A stretch of 64,000 nt of DNA, from positions 1-64,000 of the forward strand of contig CAJADG010000082.1 in assembly GCA_903938445.1 (NCBI GenBank). The letters run 5' to 3'. This document shows, in pieces, positions 8,741 to 17,539 of this stretch (the first letter of the stretch is position 1; each line of letters starts with the position of its first letter). The notes under the pieces are model-generated. The model searched no databases. It saw nothing but the letters and a program-made list of their open reading frames with translations, and was not told the DNA's origin. Made by a program: the position numbers and the translations under genes. This DNA is from an uncultured Bacteroidota bacterium. GTDB taxonomy: Bacteria > Bacteroidota > Bacteroidia > Chitinophagales > Chitinophagaceae.

Positions 8741-9634
8741 TTAATGACCATTTCTTCTAAGTACACATGCTCTATAATCTAGTGTACAGGTATATAAATC
8801 TGAGTTAAACATTTGTCTTGCTATAACAAGGCCAAAATATGAACCAATTGACACACCTACCGATGCACCAGCAGCAGTTCCTACTATTGGAACCAAGGAG
8901 GCAATCCCTGCCCCTGTAACTCCAGCACCAGTGGCAAGTGTAGCCCCTATATTTACTGAATTACCAAGAAAATTTTTAGCGGCTTTTTGATTACAACTTA
9001 CATACTCTAAACAACAAGCATCCGCACAACCACCGCCTCCTGTATCTATGTCTTCTAAATCCATTTCGTTAAAAAACTGAAAAGCAGGCGCCTCTGGATT
9101 AAGCACATAATCATCAAACATACTATTTGACTTTATTTTATTGGAATTATTTTTTACCGAATCCATTTTATTTTTTGCATATAAATTCCTGGCTTTTAAA
9201 AATAATTGAGCTTGTTCTTTGGTATAATTAGTATCTATTGAAAAGTATTTTTGTTTTATCAAAGTGGTATTTGTTAAAATTTGACTTGAAAAATATTTTA
9301 GTTCATCCATTGATTTTAATTTGTAAAAATCCACCAGCTGTTGTTGTATTATCAAACTATTTGGACTCTCATTTAATTTTTCAAATAACAATTTACCTGA
9401 ACTTACAATTTCCTCTGAAGTTCTTTGATCCTTAAAGACTAACTGTAAATAATGTGGATCAAAATGATTTAAGGCATCGTACAAACCAATAAATGCAGGA
9501 TCTCCCGCCAACTGTTTAGGATCTGCTACTGAAACAGTGGAAGCCAATGGCGTATCTAAGGTCTTGGTACAACTATAAAAAAAGGCGATTCCGATAACAA
9601 AGAGCATGCTAGTTGCGATGATTCTTATATTCAT
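8741..9634 (-). CDS. putative lipoprotein with Cys-rich, glycine-zipper C-terminus
   Basis: A 297-residue protein from the chosen ATG at 9634. The ORF track begins 20 codons earlier, but the chosen start gives a clean signal peptide ending in a lipobox-like FFYSC with Cys at residue 22. The middle (about 40-190) is helical and charged. The C-terminal region is unusual: GGGG, then a Cys cluster (CADACCLEYVSC), a long Ala/Gly/Val-rich stretch (ATLATGAGVTGAGIAS, GTAAGASVGVSIG) with membrane-inserting glycine-zipper character, and two more Cys near the end. It is expected in the periplasm on a lipid anchor. The family is unknown. The next gene, a small membrane protein, lies 12 bp downstream. Confidence 0.6.
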   Translation of the reverse strand: MNIRIIATSMLFVIGIAFFYSCTKTLDTPLASTVSVADPKQLAGDPAFIGLYDALNHFDPHYLQLVFKDQRTSEEIVSSGKLLFEKLNESPNSLIIQQQLVDFYKLKSMDELKYFSSQILTNTTLIKQKYFSIDTNYTKEQAQLFLKARNLYAKNKMDSVKNNSNKIKSNSMFDDYVLNPEAPAFQFFNEMDLEDIDTGGGGCADACCLEYVSCNQKAAKNFLGNSVNIGATLATGAGVTGAGIASLVPIVGTAAGASVGVSIGSYFGLVIARQMFNSDLYTCTLDYRACVLRRNGH

Positions 9635-9876
9635 ATTATTTTGATTTACACATAAACTGAATTGCTTATGCATTAAAACCAAAATAGCATTCAAGTGTAT
9701 TGCAATAGAGCGTGTTTATACTTTCGATTCTATTCAATATTTTAATCAAATTTCTAACATGATAAAACTAATCTAAGTTGAACTATAAAAACGAAAAGAC
9801 ATATTTGAAAGTTTTCTCAATTTTAAGTGAAGAGACGAGAATATTTTCTTAATTTCAAATCATTAAGCCTATACCA

Positions 9877-10593
9877 TTGAAAAAATATTTTATTCTTTTT
9901 TGTATTGTATTATGCTGCATTACATTATATGCGCAAGATGATAATGATAACTCTTATACGATTGAGTCTTTTTTATATAACTGGAATCACCCCTCAAGTA
10001 ATGCTGCAAGAGTGATGGATCATACAGACCAAATGTTGGTAGTGTTTAGAGAGCGTTTTCAGGATATCAAGATTGCTGGTGTAGAAAAAGAAAATGGAGT
10101 TTGGAAATTAAAACTTGCCCCTGTTAAGGCAAGCATTGGTCGCAATGGCCTTATTTACGAAATGGCAAAAAAAGAAGGAGATGGTTGTACACCCGTAGGA
10201 TTTTTTGAACTTGGGAAATTATATAGTTACGAATCAAGTATAAAATCAAATCTTCCTTATACGCAAACTACTTCCGAAGATAAATGGATCGATGATCCTA
10301 CTTCGGATGATTATAATAAATATGTAAGGGGGGCTACCACAGCGAAATCATTTGAAAATTTATTATTAAAAAATATTTATTACAAATATTGTATGGTGAT
10401 AGAATATAACACCCACCCTGTTGTCAAAGGAAAAGGAAGTGCTATTTTCTTTCATGTTACAGATGAAAAATATTCCCCAACTGCAGGCTGTGTTGCCATT
10501 GCCGAATCGGATATGTTACAATATTTAAATTGGCTACAACCCAATAAAAGAAAGGCAATTTGGATTATTGCAGATGAGGAAGATGAAGATTAA
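9877..10593 (+). CDS. L,D-transpeptidase (YkuD-like) domain protein
   Basis: A 238-residue exported protein. The signal peptide ends near residue 19 (ITLYAQ). The catalytic block is at the C-terminus: FFHVTDEKYSPTAGCVAIAE holds the conserved His and the nucleophilic Cys of the YkuD/ErfK fold (H...S/T.GC..). SIGRNGL and CTPVGFFELGKL match the upstream part of the same domain. These enzymes cross-link or modify peptidoglycan, or attach proteins to it, in the periplasm. The chosen start is a TTG directly before KKYFIL, as in the track; there is no nearby ATG in frame. The serine hydrolase gene follows after 45 bp, so the two may be co-transcribed. The exact reaction is not known. Confidence 0.8.
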   Translation: MKKYFILFCIVLCCITLYAQDDNDNSYTIESFLYNWNHPSSNAARVMDHTDQMLVVFRERFQDIKIAGVEKENGVWKLKLAPVKASIGRNGLIYEMAKKEGDGCTPVGFFELGKLYSYESSIKSNLPYTQTTSEDKWIDDPTSDDYNKYVRGATTAKSFENLLLKNIYYKYCMVIEYNTHPVVKGKGSAIFFHVTDEKYSPTAGCVAIAESDMLQYLNWLQPNKRKAIWIIADEEDED

Positions 10594-10638
10594 ATAATAA
10601 ATAGAGATCCATTTTATATAAAAACTCAAAAAATATAC

Positions 10639-12216
10639 ATGAAAAAAATTTTCATTCTGTTATTGGTAACTACCATCGTACAAACGAACTTTTCAAACAG
10701 ATTATTTGCTCAATCGCAAAGTATAAGCAGTCAACAAATTGATTCCCTAACAGAATTGGTTTTAAAAACCTTTAATGTACCTGGCATCGCAGTAGGAGTA
10801 GTTAAAGATGGTAAGCTAGTTCATGCCAAGGGTTATGGAGTTACAAATTTAAATACAGGGAAAAAAGTGGATGAAAATACCCTTTTTGGAATTGCCTCCA
10901 ACAGTAAAGCGATGACTGCTGCTGCTTTAGGTATTTTAGTGGAAGAAGGAAAAATAAAATGGGATGACAAAGTCACCGATTATATTCCAGAATTTAAAAT
11001 GTATGATCCTTATGTTACAGATGCATTCACGATACGAGATTTATTAACGCATCGAAGTGGCCTGGGTTTAGGAGCAGGAGATTTAATGATGTTCCCTGAT
11101 GGTAGTGATTTTACTAAAAAAGACATCATTCATAATTTAAGATATCTAAAACCTGTTTCTGCATTTAGAACAAAGTACGATTATGACAACAATTTATATA
11201 TTGTTGCTGGCGAGGTAGTAGCAAGAGCAAGCGGAAAAAGCTGGGAAGATTTTGTTGAACAAAGATTAATGCGTCCATTAGGCATGACTAAAACCGCAGC
11301 CTCCTTATATCGTTTAAAAGATAAAAGTAATGCAGTGCGTCCACATGCACCAGTAGAAGGAAAATTACAAGTTTTAGATATTGATTGGAGCGAATCTGCC
11401 AATGCAGCAGGGGGTATATGGAGTAATATTACTGATTGGAGTAAGTGGGTAATGGTTCAAATGAATCATGGAAAATATGGTGATAGTTTACAAAATAAAA
11501 TATTTACAGAAGACACACACGAAGAAACTTGGAGCGCTCAAACAATAATTAATGCAAAAACAGTTGCTCCTTATAATACGCATTTTGCGGCATACGGATT
11601 AGGTTGGTTTTTGAGCGATGTAAAAGGGTACAAACAAGTAACACATACTGGTGGACTTGCAGGAATGGTTACTCAGGTTGTAATGTTTCCAGAATTGAAC
11701 CTTGGCATAATTGTATTAACGAACCAACAAGTGGGTGCAGCATTTAATGCAATCAGCAATACCATTAAGGACAGTTATATTGGTGTAACTGGATATGATT
11801 GGGTTAAAATAATGCATAATAAAGTTGTAAGTGGTGAAGAAGAAGCAAGAAAAATAAATGAAGCTGTTGAAAAAAGCATTAAAGAAGAACAAGCAACATC
11901 TAGTAGAAAATTTAATGCTGAACCTTACTTAGGTACGTACAGGGATACTTGGTTTGGAGATATGGTTGTGAGCACAAACAATAATAAAGCATGGTTAACA
12001 AGTATAAAATCTCCTAAATTAAAAGGAGAATTATTTCCTTACAAAGGCAATACTTTAATTGTAAGATGGCTGGATCGTACTATGGATGCAGATGCTTATG
12101 TAATGTTTACTACCGATATGGATGGAAAACCATCTGGTATGACGCTGAAAGCAATATCACCATTAACCGATTTTAGTTTTGATTTTCAAGACTTAGATTT
12201 AAAGAAAATCAAATAA
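10639..12216 (+). CDS. secreted serine hydrolase, beta-lactamase/PBP4* family with DUF3471-like tail
   Basis: A 525-residue exported protein. The signal peptide ends near residue 25 (RLFAQ). All three motifs of the class C beta-lactamase/penicillin-binding fold are visible: SNSK (S87xxK90) with the nucleophile, YDYDNN as the Tyr-x-Asn element, and HTGG as the KTG-like box. The C-terminal section from about 410 (YLGTYRDTWFGDMVV) looks like the DUF3471 domain often fused to such enzymes in Bacteroidota. Substrates of relatives include D-amino-acid peptides and esters, and true beta-lactam hydrolysis is uncommon. It probably acts in the periplasm together with the L,D-transpeptidase gene just upstream. 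Confidence 0.88.
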   Translation: MKKIFILLLVTTIVQTNFSNRLFAQSQSISSQQIDSLTELVLKTFNVPGIAVGVVKDGKLVHAKGYGVTNLNTGKKVDENTLFGIASNSKAMTAAALGILVEEGKIKWDDKVTDYIPEFKMYDPYVTDAFTIRDLLTHRSGLGLGAGDLMMFPDGSDFTKKDIIHNLRYLKPVSAFRTKYDYDNNLYIVAGEVVARASGKSWEDFVEQRLMRPLGMTKTAASLYRLKDKSNAVRPHAPVEGKLQVLDIDWSESANAAGGIWSNITDWSKWVMVQMNHGKYGDSLQNKIFTEDTHEETWSAQTIINAKTVAPYNTHFAAYGLGWFLSDVKGYKQVTHTGGLAGMVTQVVMFPELNLGIIVLTNQQVGAAFNAISNTIKDSYIGVTGYDWVKIMHNKVVSGEEEARKINEAVEKSIKEEQATSSRKFNAEPYLGTYRDTWFGDMVVSTNNNKAWLTSIKSPKLKGELFPYKGNTLIVRWLDRTMDADAYVMFTTDMDGKPSGMTLKAISPLTDFSFDFQDLDLKKIK

Positions 12217-12278
12217 AAAACAGGATGGTATAATTTTTGTACCTTTTCCAAAAATTTAAAATCAATAAAAACAGAATC

Positions 12279-12707
12279 ATGTCAACACAAAATTATAAAA
12301 ACCATCCACAAATGGTACCTGGTTTTCATTATGTAACTTTTGGATTATTATTTGCGCTTTTAGGAGGTTCTATCAATTATTTTTTAAGAGCAACTCCAGA
12401 AAATAAATACCTTGCTTCATTAGTAATTTTAGTTACTATTATATTGGTTTTATTAGCATGGTTTGCGAGAGGTTTTGCTTTAAAGGCGCAGGATAGAGCG
12501 ATTCGTGCCGAAGAATCACTTCGTTATTTTATTATGACAGGTAAGCCTTTGCCCAATAATTTAACCATTGGACAAATTATTGCTTTACGTTTTGCAAGTG
12601 ATGCAGAATACTTAGCACTTCTTGAAAAAGCAATCAAAGAAAATTTAAGTCCAAAAGAAATCAAGTTATCTATTCAAGATTGGAAAGGAGATTATCACCG
12701 CGTTTAA
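12279..12707 (+). CDS. DUF6526-like small membrane protein
   Basis: A 142-residue protein from the ATG at 12279, which follows an A-rich leader. The track start 14 codons earlier adds a basic stretch unlike the family. Two transmembrane helices (about 19-35 and 46-64) follow the N-terminal QNYKNHPQMVPGFHYVTFG, and a soluble helical tail holds LPNNLTIGQIIALRFASDAE. This pattern fits DUF6526, an uncharacterised family found in Bacteroidota and sometimes mislabelled as an ABC transporter permease. No function is known. It sits alone before a convergent terminator. Confidence 0.7.
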   Translation: MSTQNYKNHPQMVPGFHYVTFGLLFALLGGSINYFLRATPENKYLASLVILVTIILVLLAWFARGFALKAQDRAIRAEESLRYFIMTGKPLPNNLTIGQIIALRFASDAEYLALLEKAIKENLSPKEIKLSIQDWKGDYHRV

Positions 12708-12741
12708 AGTATGCGTGTTTAAAATTAAATTCATTTATATC

Positions 12742-12768
12742 AAAGCCCTGCATACCTGCGGGGCTTTT
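12742..12768. terminator. convergent hairpin terminator
   Basis: The 10 bp stem AAAGCCCTGC / GCGGGGCTTT with a 6-nt loop lies between the ends of the DUF6526-like gene and the DUF1501 gene. Its right arm reaches the DUF1501 stop codon. Flanking T runs are short on both strands. Confidence 0.65.
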
Positions 12769-14338
12769 ACATTTTTACAATAGGCTTAACATAAACTTTC
12801 GTTTCGTTCTGTAATCTTAAATAATATACTCCAGGTAATAAACCATTACTATAAAGATTAAAACTATTCATACCTGCATAATTATAATTTGCTTCCACCA
12901 TTACTCTTAAAACAGTACCTGCACCATCAAGGAGTTGTAATAAAGTATGTCCTCCTTTTGTTTTAAATTCAATTTTAGTAAAAGTAGAGAACGGATTTGG
13001 ATAATTATAAATAAGCGCATCTTTTGCAAAAGTAGAATCCTTATCATTGATACCACACACACTTGCATTGATTAAAGGAAGTATTGGATATTGCTTCGTT
13101 AAAATTTGACTTTCGCCAGTATCTGATACACAAAACCAGTTTTGCAAAATAGTAGCATAAATAGTTCTGAAATCATATTGATAAGGTACATTATCGTTTA
13201 CAGTTGCATTAGTAGGAATGGTTGGATTATTTCCAAATACCCCACCTCTTACATTTTTACCAAATAAAAATAGTGGCGCTGCTGCTCCATGATCTGTTCC
13301 ACCACTAGCATTTGATTTAATACGACGACCAAATTCAGAATAAGTCATTCCAATAACTCGGTCTTCAATTTCTAACCCTTTTAAATCAGATTGAAAAGCC
13401 GCAACCGCATCGGATAATACCTTTAATAAATTAGCATGCGCTCCTGTAGTAGTATCACTTGCAACTACTTGACCCGAATGGGTATCAAATCCTCCATAGT
13501 TGACCATGTATACCTTGGTTTGCAAACCTCCTTTTATAAGTCTTGCGACAATTTTAAGTTGATTGGCTAAACTATTGTTAGGATAAGCAACTTGTTGTGT
13601 TACCTTATCAGATGCACTTTTAATACGGGTAGTGTATAAATTCGTTTGCTTTGCAACACTTCTTAAAAAACTTAATTCATACCCTGAATTGGTATTTGAC
13701 ACAGTTGCGTTAGTACCGTCTATTAAATTATAAAAAGAACTAGGGTCGGAAACACTTAATGCCATATTTACGGTGGGGCCTTGACAGGTAAGTGTTGATA
13801 AAGAACCAATTTGAATGGCTAATGGGTCGGGATTTTCTGGAGAAGGATAGGCATCAGGATAACCAGGAAATTCATAATTTAAAAATCTTCCTGCCCATCC
13901 TGTATTTAAATATTCATTACTATCTGAACCTGACATCCAAATATCCGTGGCTCTAAAATGTGAAAAGCTGGGTTGAGGGTATCCAACAGATTGAACAATA
14001 TTTAGTTTTCCGTCGGAAAATAAATTTTGCATCGCAGTCATAGCAGGATGAATACCCGTTGCATTATTACCTGTTAAGCCTAGTACTTTATTTTCTGGAA
14101 TAGCTATATTGGATCTTGCATTTTGATAGTTACTATATTCACTTAATGGAATAACTGTATTCAATCCATCATTACCTCCACTTAACTGTATAATCACTAA
14201 AACCTTATCTGTTGTTGAAGTTGCCAACATTGCTGTATTGAGTAATGGGTGATCTTGTAATATATGAATTGCATTACCTCCAATCATGGTTGGTGCTAAT
14301 AAAGCCAAACTATTTTTTATAAAATTTCTTCTTTCCAT
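12767..14338 (-). CDS. DUF1501 protein with type IX secretion C-terminal sorting domain
   Basis: A 523-residue exported protein. The N-terminus MERRNFIKNSLALLAP resembles the twin-arginine-like leaders seen on DUF1501 proteins, although only one Arg pair followed by Asn is present. The DUF1501 core holds LVIIQLSGGNDGLNTVIPL, YGGFDTHSGQV, YSEFGRRIKSNASGGTDHGAAAP, with the FDTH and TDHG motifs of this alkaline-phosphatase-like family. The last 80 or so residues form a type IX secretion sorting domain: NYPNPFSTFTKIEF near the start, then short beta strands ending GVYYLRLQNETKVYVKPIVKM. The protein is thus probably placed on the cell surface. It is translated directly after the DUF1800 gene (1-nt gap). 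The function of such pairs is unknown. Confidence 0.88.
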   Translation of the reverse strand: MERRNFIKNSLALLAPTMIGGNAIHILQDHPLLNTAMLATSTTDKVLVIIQLSGGNDGLNTVIPLSEYSNYQNARSNIAIPENKVLGLTGNNATGIHPAMTAMQNLFSDGKLNIVQSVGYPQPSFSHFRATDIWMSGSDSNEYLNTGWAGRFLNYEFPGYPDAYPSPENPDPLAIQIGSLSTLTCQGPTVNMALSVSDPSSFYNLIDGTNATVSNTNSGYELSFLRSVAKQTNLYTTRIKSASDKVTQQVAYPNNSLANQLKIVARLIKGGLQTKVYMVNYGGFDTHSGQVVASDTTTGAHANLLKVLSDAVAAFQSDLKGLEIEDRVIGMTYSEFGRRIKSNASGGTDHGAAAPLFLFGKNVRGGVFGNNPTIPTNATVNDNVPYQYDFRTIYATILQNWFCVSDTGESQILTKQYPILPLINASVCGINDKDSTFAKDALIYNYPNPFSTFTKIEFKTKGGHTLLQLLDGAGTVLRVMVEANYNYAGMNSFNLYSNGLLPGVYYLRLQNETKVYVKPIVKM

Positions 14339-14339
14339 T

Positions 14340-15944
14340 TTATTGCAATTGATAGTCTGGTAAATTCATGATATATTTCAACAAAGCCTTAAGTCGTGTA
14401 TTTACTATATTAAAATTAATCGTTGTAGGATTTGAAATATATAAATTCCAAGCATCAGTCCAATAATAATCACTTGCTTGACCTGTTAAAAGCAGCTGTA
14501 TTTTTAAAGTGTTTTTTAATGAGGGGTCAATATCAGTTGAAACTAGAAAGGCAAAAAAACTATCTACTAATAAGTTTGGATCGGAGGGATTGTCACATAC
14601 ATTTTTTGCAAACTGAATCGTATTGACAATAATTTTACTTGTTGCTTTTGTATAACCAGTTTCAATCATTAAATCGGTAAACTTATTTCTTTTTGGAAGG
14701 GTGTCCGCATTAATCCAAAGTTCATTGTAATCAGGTGCTTGATAATAAGCAGGCCAACCTGCTACATTAGGAGGATCTACTGGACTTTGACCCATTCCAA
14801 TTAATTGAGCAACCATATTATTGTATAAAGAATAGGCGTCCAAATAATTTACAGCAGTGTCAGGAAAAGCAATTTCGTATTGTCTTAAAAAACCTACCAC
14901 ATGATCAATGGGGCTTTTAATTTGACAGCCAATATATAATGAATCATAGAAATGTTCACTTTGTAACAATAGTTTTAAAACTGGTTTTATTTCAAAATTA
15001 TTGGCAATAAATGCATTTGCTAATGGTGTAATAATATTAGTTTCAACATTGTCATCAATATAGTAGTATACAAAATAGCGGTATAATTTTCTGCAGATAA
15101 ATTTTGCAACTTCTGATTTTTGAAAAATCATATTCAACAAATCATCTGTCTCTAATGCTCCATTGGCTCCTACTCTTCCTGCTATAATTGTATTATTATA
15201 AAAAGCCGAAAATGTTTTGTTCGTTGTATCATGACGCGTACTATCAAACACTGCATTAAATGTGGCATCTATTTTCCAGCCCGTTAAAGTCTTTGCAGCA
15301 TTTTTTACATCATCCTCGCTATATTTTGCGCCACCTTCTTTTCCAACCGAAAATAATTCTTGTAACTCACGGCCATAGTTTTCATCCGGCGCAGTTTTAG
15401 TACTTAAATATCCATTCAAATACCTAAGCATTCCAGGGTCAGTTGTAATAGCACGAACCATCTGCTTAAAATTTCCAACACAATTGGTTCTTAAAATCTG
15501 ATGATGATTATAAGTCATAGTTGCATACACAATGGTATCCGCTTCGGTACCAAAATGATTGCTCCAAAACAATGATAATTTTTCTCTGATATTTCTTTCT
15601 TGATTCACCCATATACTTAACAACCATTTTTTATATGTACTTGTTCTATAACTATTTGTTGTACCATCTAATGAAACATCATTCACCCAAGTTTTGCCTA
15701 TGGGAATATTCGGATCTGTGTAAGTAGTCGAATTGTAGTCGTTAACGGGAGGTAGTGGAAGAATTGCAGGAACATTCAATAGTTCATCTACACTAGACAT
15801 TAAACCCTTGCTTTTAAAATAGTTGATGTCTGCTGCTTTTGCACCAAACATAGTTCTATTTAATAAATGCTTTGTTTGTAATGCAAGCCAAGGGCCGGCA
15901 TAGGTATTTAATCCTAATTTGCTGGACTGGGGGGAATTAGGCAT
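14340..15944 (-). CDS. DUF1800-domain protein
   Basis: A 534-residue DUF1800 protein. Typical blocks include HLLNRTMFGAKAADI near the N-terminus, REKLSLFWSNHFGTE, NYGRELQELFSVGKEGG, TGWKID, FICRKLYRYFVY, the SPIDHVVG segment and the DPPNVAGWPAY motif. DUF1800 genes are nearly always next to DUF1501 genes, as here with a 1-nt gap. No signal peptide is evident at the chosen ATG, which lies in a Ser/Pro-rich N-terminus; an earlier export signal is not seen. A TATCTTGT element close to the -7 consensus lies immediately upstream of the ATG. The function of the family is unknown. Confidence 0.88.
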   Translation of the reverse strand: MPNSPQSSKLGLNTYAGPWLALQTKHLLNRTMFGAKAADINYFKSKGLMSSVDELLNVPAILPLPPVNDYNSTTYTDPNIPIGKTWVNDVSLDGTTNSYRTSTYKKWLLSIWVNQERNIREKLSLFWSNHFGTEADTIVYATMTYNHHQILRTNCVGNFKQMVRAITTDPGMLRYLNGYLSTKTAPDENYGRELQELFSVGKEGGAKYSEDDVKNAAKTLTGWKIDATFNAVFDSTRHDTTNKTFSAFYNNTIIAGRVGANGALETDDLLNMIFQKSEVAKFICRKLYRYFVYYYIDDNVETNIITPLANAFIANNFEIKPVLKLLLQSEHFYDSLYIGCQIKSPIDHVVGFLRQYEIAFPDTAVNYLDAYSLYNNMVAQLIGMGQSPVDPPNVAGWPAYYQAPDYNELWINADTLPKRNKFTDLMIETGYTKATSKIIVNTIQFAKNVCDNPSDPNLLVDSFFAFLVSTDIDPSLKNTLKIQLLLTGQASDYYWTDAWNLYISNPTTINFNIVNTRLKALLKYIMNLPDYQLQ

Positions 15945-16034
15945 ACAAGATAGATTTGAATCTAAATTTATAGAAAATATAGTTACATCCTTATAAGCCT
16001 TGTTTAATTATTTGCTAAATAATTAAACGGTTTT

Positions 16035-17144
16035 CTATTTGCCTCCACTAATAGCATACACTGCAAAACTTGCCAACCAATGTTCTCCACCATAATTACC
16101 AGAAGCAACTGTACTTAAACTTTGATTTAAATACTTTGTTGAAGATGCTAATAACAATTTTCGACGAGGATCAGTTTTAGGAAGGGCATTCGCAATACCA
16201 GACATACACCAACTTCTGCTAAAACATAAACCATCTAAATGTACAATTTGTAAATCTGTTCTATCTGAAACATGGGGTAGCTCGGTTAAATGTGTAAGTG
16301 CTTTATTTGACAACCAACCAGAAAGCCATTTTTGATAAACAGTATTGCTTAAAACCTTACGCATTAAATCCGCTTCCATTAAAGAAGGAGAGAAAAAGTC
16401 TGCACCATCTGGTTCCCAAGTGGTTGGCGCATTTTTATCATTTAAAAATAATTGTTTAGCGGAAGCAATAATTGCGTTTTCAAATTTTACATTTTTGGTA
16501 GCACGCGCATAATCTAATGCAAAAGATAAACCAAACGCAGTATTACCATGCATTCCAGAACGATTTGCATAAGTTTGTTTAGGCAAATACACATTCCAAA
16601 TTTTAATAATGGTATCACAAAGGGGTTGTAAAGCCTTACTCCATTGCTTAGCATCAGGATCGTTATAATCCAATAATTCTTGTTGTAGTTTTAAAACCCA
16701 AGCCCAGCCGTATGTTCTTTCAAAACTTCTGTTTAAAGACGTTTTAAAATAATCAGTTTCAATTTGAAGATTTTTTTGAGTTAAAGTGATGTTCAATACT
16801 TTTCGAATGTCTCCCTGCTCTTTTAGGTTGGGGAATTGCTTTAATAATCTCACCAACATCCAATGACCGTGTACACTACTATGCCAATCAAAACAACCAT
16901 AAAAACTTGGATGTTGTTGAATGGGAGTAAGCATTTGATCACTATCCGCAATAGCAGTATGGTTAATTTTATTAGGGTACTGTTGAAGGATACACTTCAT
17001 TGGAAGAGACGCTAAATGAGAAGCACCCTCAGCCGTTAATGTAAATTGAGTACTATCCGAGTTAGAGGTAAAGAATTGGATTTTTTCTTGCGCATTAAGC
17101 TTTATAGCCACAAAGAAGAGCACTATTAAAAGGTATTTTTTCAT
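16035..17144 (-). CDS. DUF2891-family secreted protein
   Basis: A 369-residue protein with a Sec signal peptide ending near residue 18 (IKLNAQ). The mature part has blocks typical of DUF2891: HPSFYGCFDWHSSVHGHW near 95, RTYGWAWVLKLQQEL near 150, the RSGMHGNTAFGLSFALDYA block, and EPDGADFFSPSLMEADLMRK. The Trp- and His-rich alpha/alpha-barrel-like character suggests an enzyme acting on a carbohydrate or peptide in the periplasm, but no activity is established for this family. It is a single gene and divergent from the small membrane protein at 17241. Confidence 0.83.
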   Translation of the reverse strand: MKKYLLIVLFFVAIKLNAQEKIQFFTSNSDSTQFTLTAEGASHLASLPMKCILQQYPNKINHTAIADSDQMLTPIQQHPSFYGCFDWHSSVHGHWMLVRLLKQFPNLKEQGDIRKVLNITLTQKNLQIETDYFKTSLNRSFERTYGWAWVLKLQQELLDYNDPDAKQWSKALQPLCDTIIKIWNVYLPKQTYANRSGMHGNTAFGLSFALDYARATKNVKFENAIIASAKQLFLNDKNAPTTWEPDGADFFSPSLMEADLMRKVLSNTVYQKWLSGWLSNKALTHLTELPHVSDRTDLQIVHLDGLCFSRSWCMSGIANALPKTDPRRKLLLASSTKYLNQSLSTVASGNYGGEHWLASFAVYAISGGK

Positions 17145-17240
17145 AAAAATATTTACTTACAAAATACATAAATTCTAACGAAACTAGGATTGGGATAAGA
17201 AATTAAATTAACCTAACTTCATAAAACAAAAAATTACAGC

Positions 17241-17483
17241 ATGCTACAAAATATTATCATCGGCGTTTGGATCTTATGCGCTATTTACTGTTTATACAAA
17301 CTTTTTAAAAGATCTAAATTATCCTCACATGATGGAGTTATAGGATATTCACCAGGTCTAGAGGTATTAATGGTAATCATGATTGGACCCATTTTAGCTA
17401 TTATTGACATTTCACTTACTTGGATAAGAATTTACAAAGAAGCCGAAGAAGCAAGAAGAAGAGTAGAAAAGAAACAAGATTAA
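17241..17483 (+). CDS. small two-helix membrane protein
   Basis: An 80-residue protein with two hydrophobic helices (about 3-20 and 38-58), separated by a polar loop, and a charged C-terminal tail (EEARRRVEKKQD). No family is recognised. It is followed at once by a strong terminator and is preceded by an A-rich leader before ATG. It is likely a real gene because the terminator is positioned exactly after its stop. Confidence 0.6.
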   Translation: MLQNIIIGVWILCAIYCLYKLFKRSKLSSHDGVIGYSPGLEVLMVIMIGPILAIIDISLTWIRIYKEAEEARRRVEKKQD

Positions 17484-17485
17484 AC

Positions 17486-17516
17486 AAAAAGCGCCTTGAA
17501 TATCAAGGCGCTTTTT
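17486..17516. terminator. bidirectional intrinsic terminator
   Basis: The perfect stem AAAAAGCGCCTTGA / TCAAGGCGCTTTTT with a 3-nt loop provides T runs on both strands between the convergent genes ending at 17483 and 17540. Confidence 0.92.
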
Positions 17517-17539
17517 GTTTATAATTATTGTAAATATTT

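Noticed and set aside
9635-9876. Possible regulatory RNA in the 240 bp divergent gap upstream of the L,D-transpeptidase
   Set aside because: The sequence is AT-rich with no strong inverted repeat or consensus promoter pair; nothing specific can be supported.
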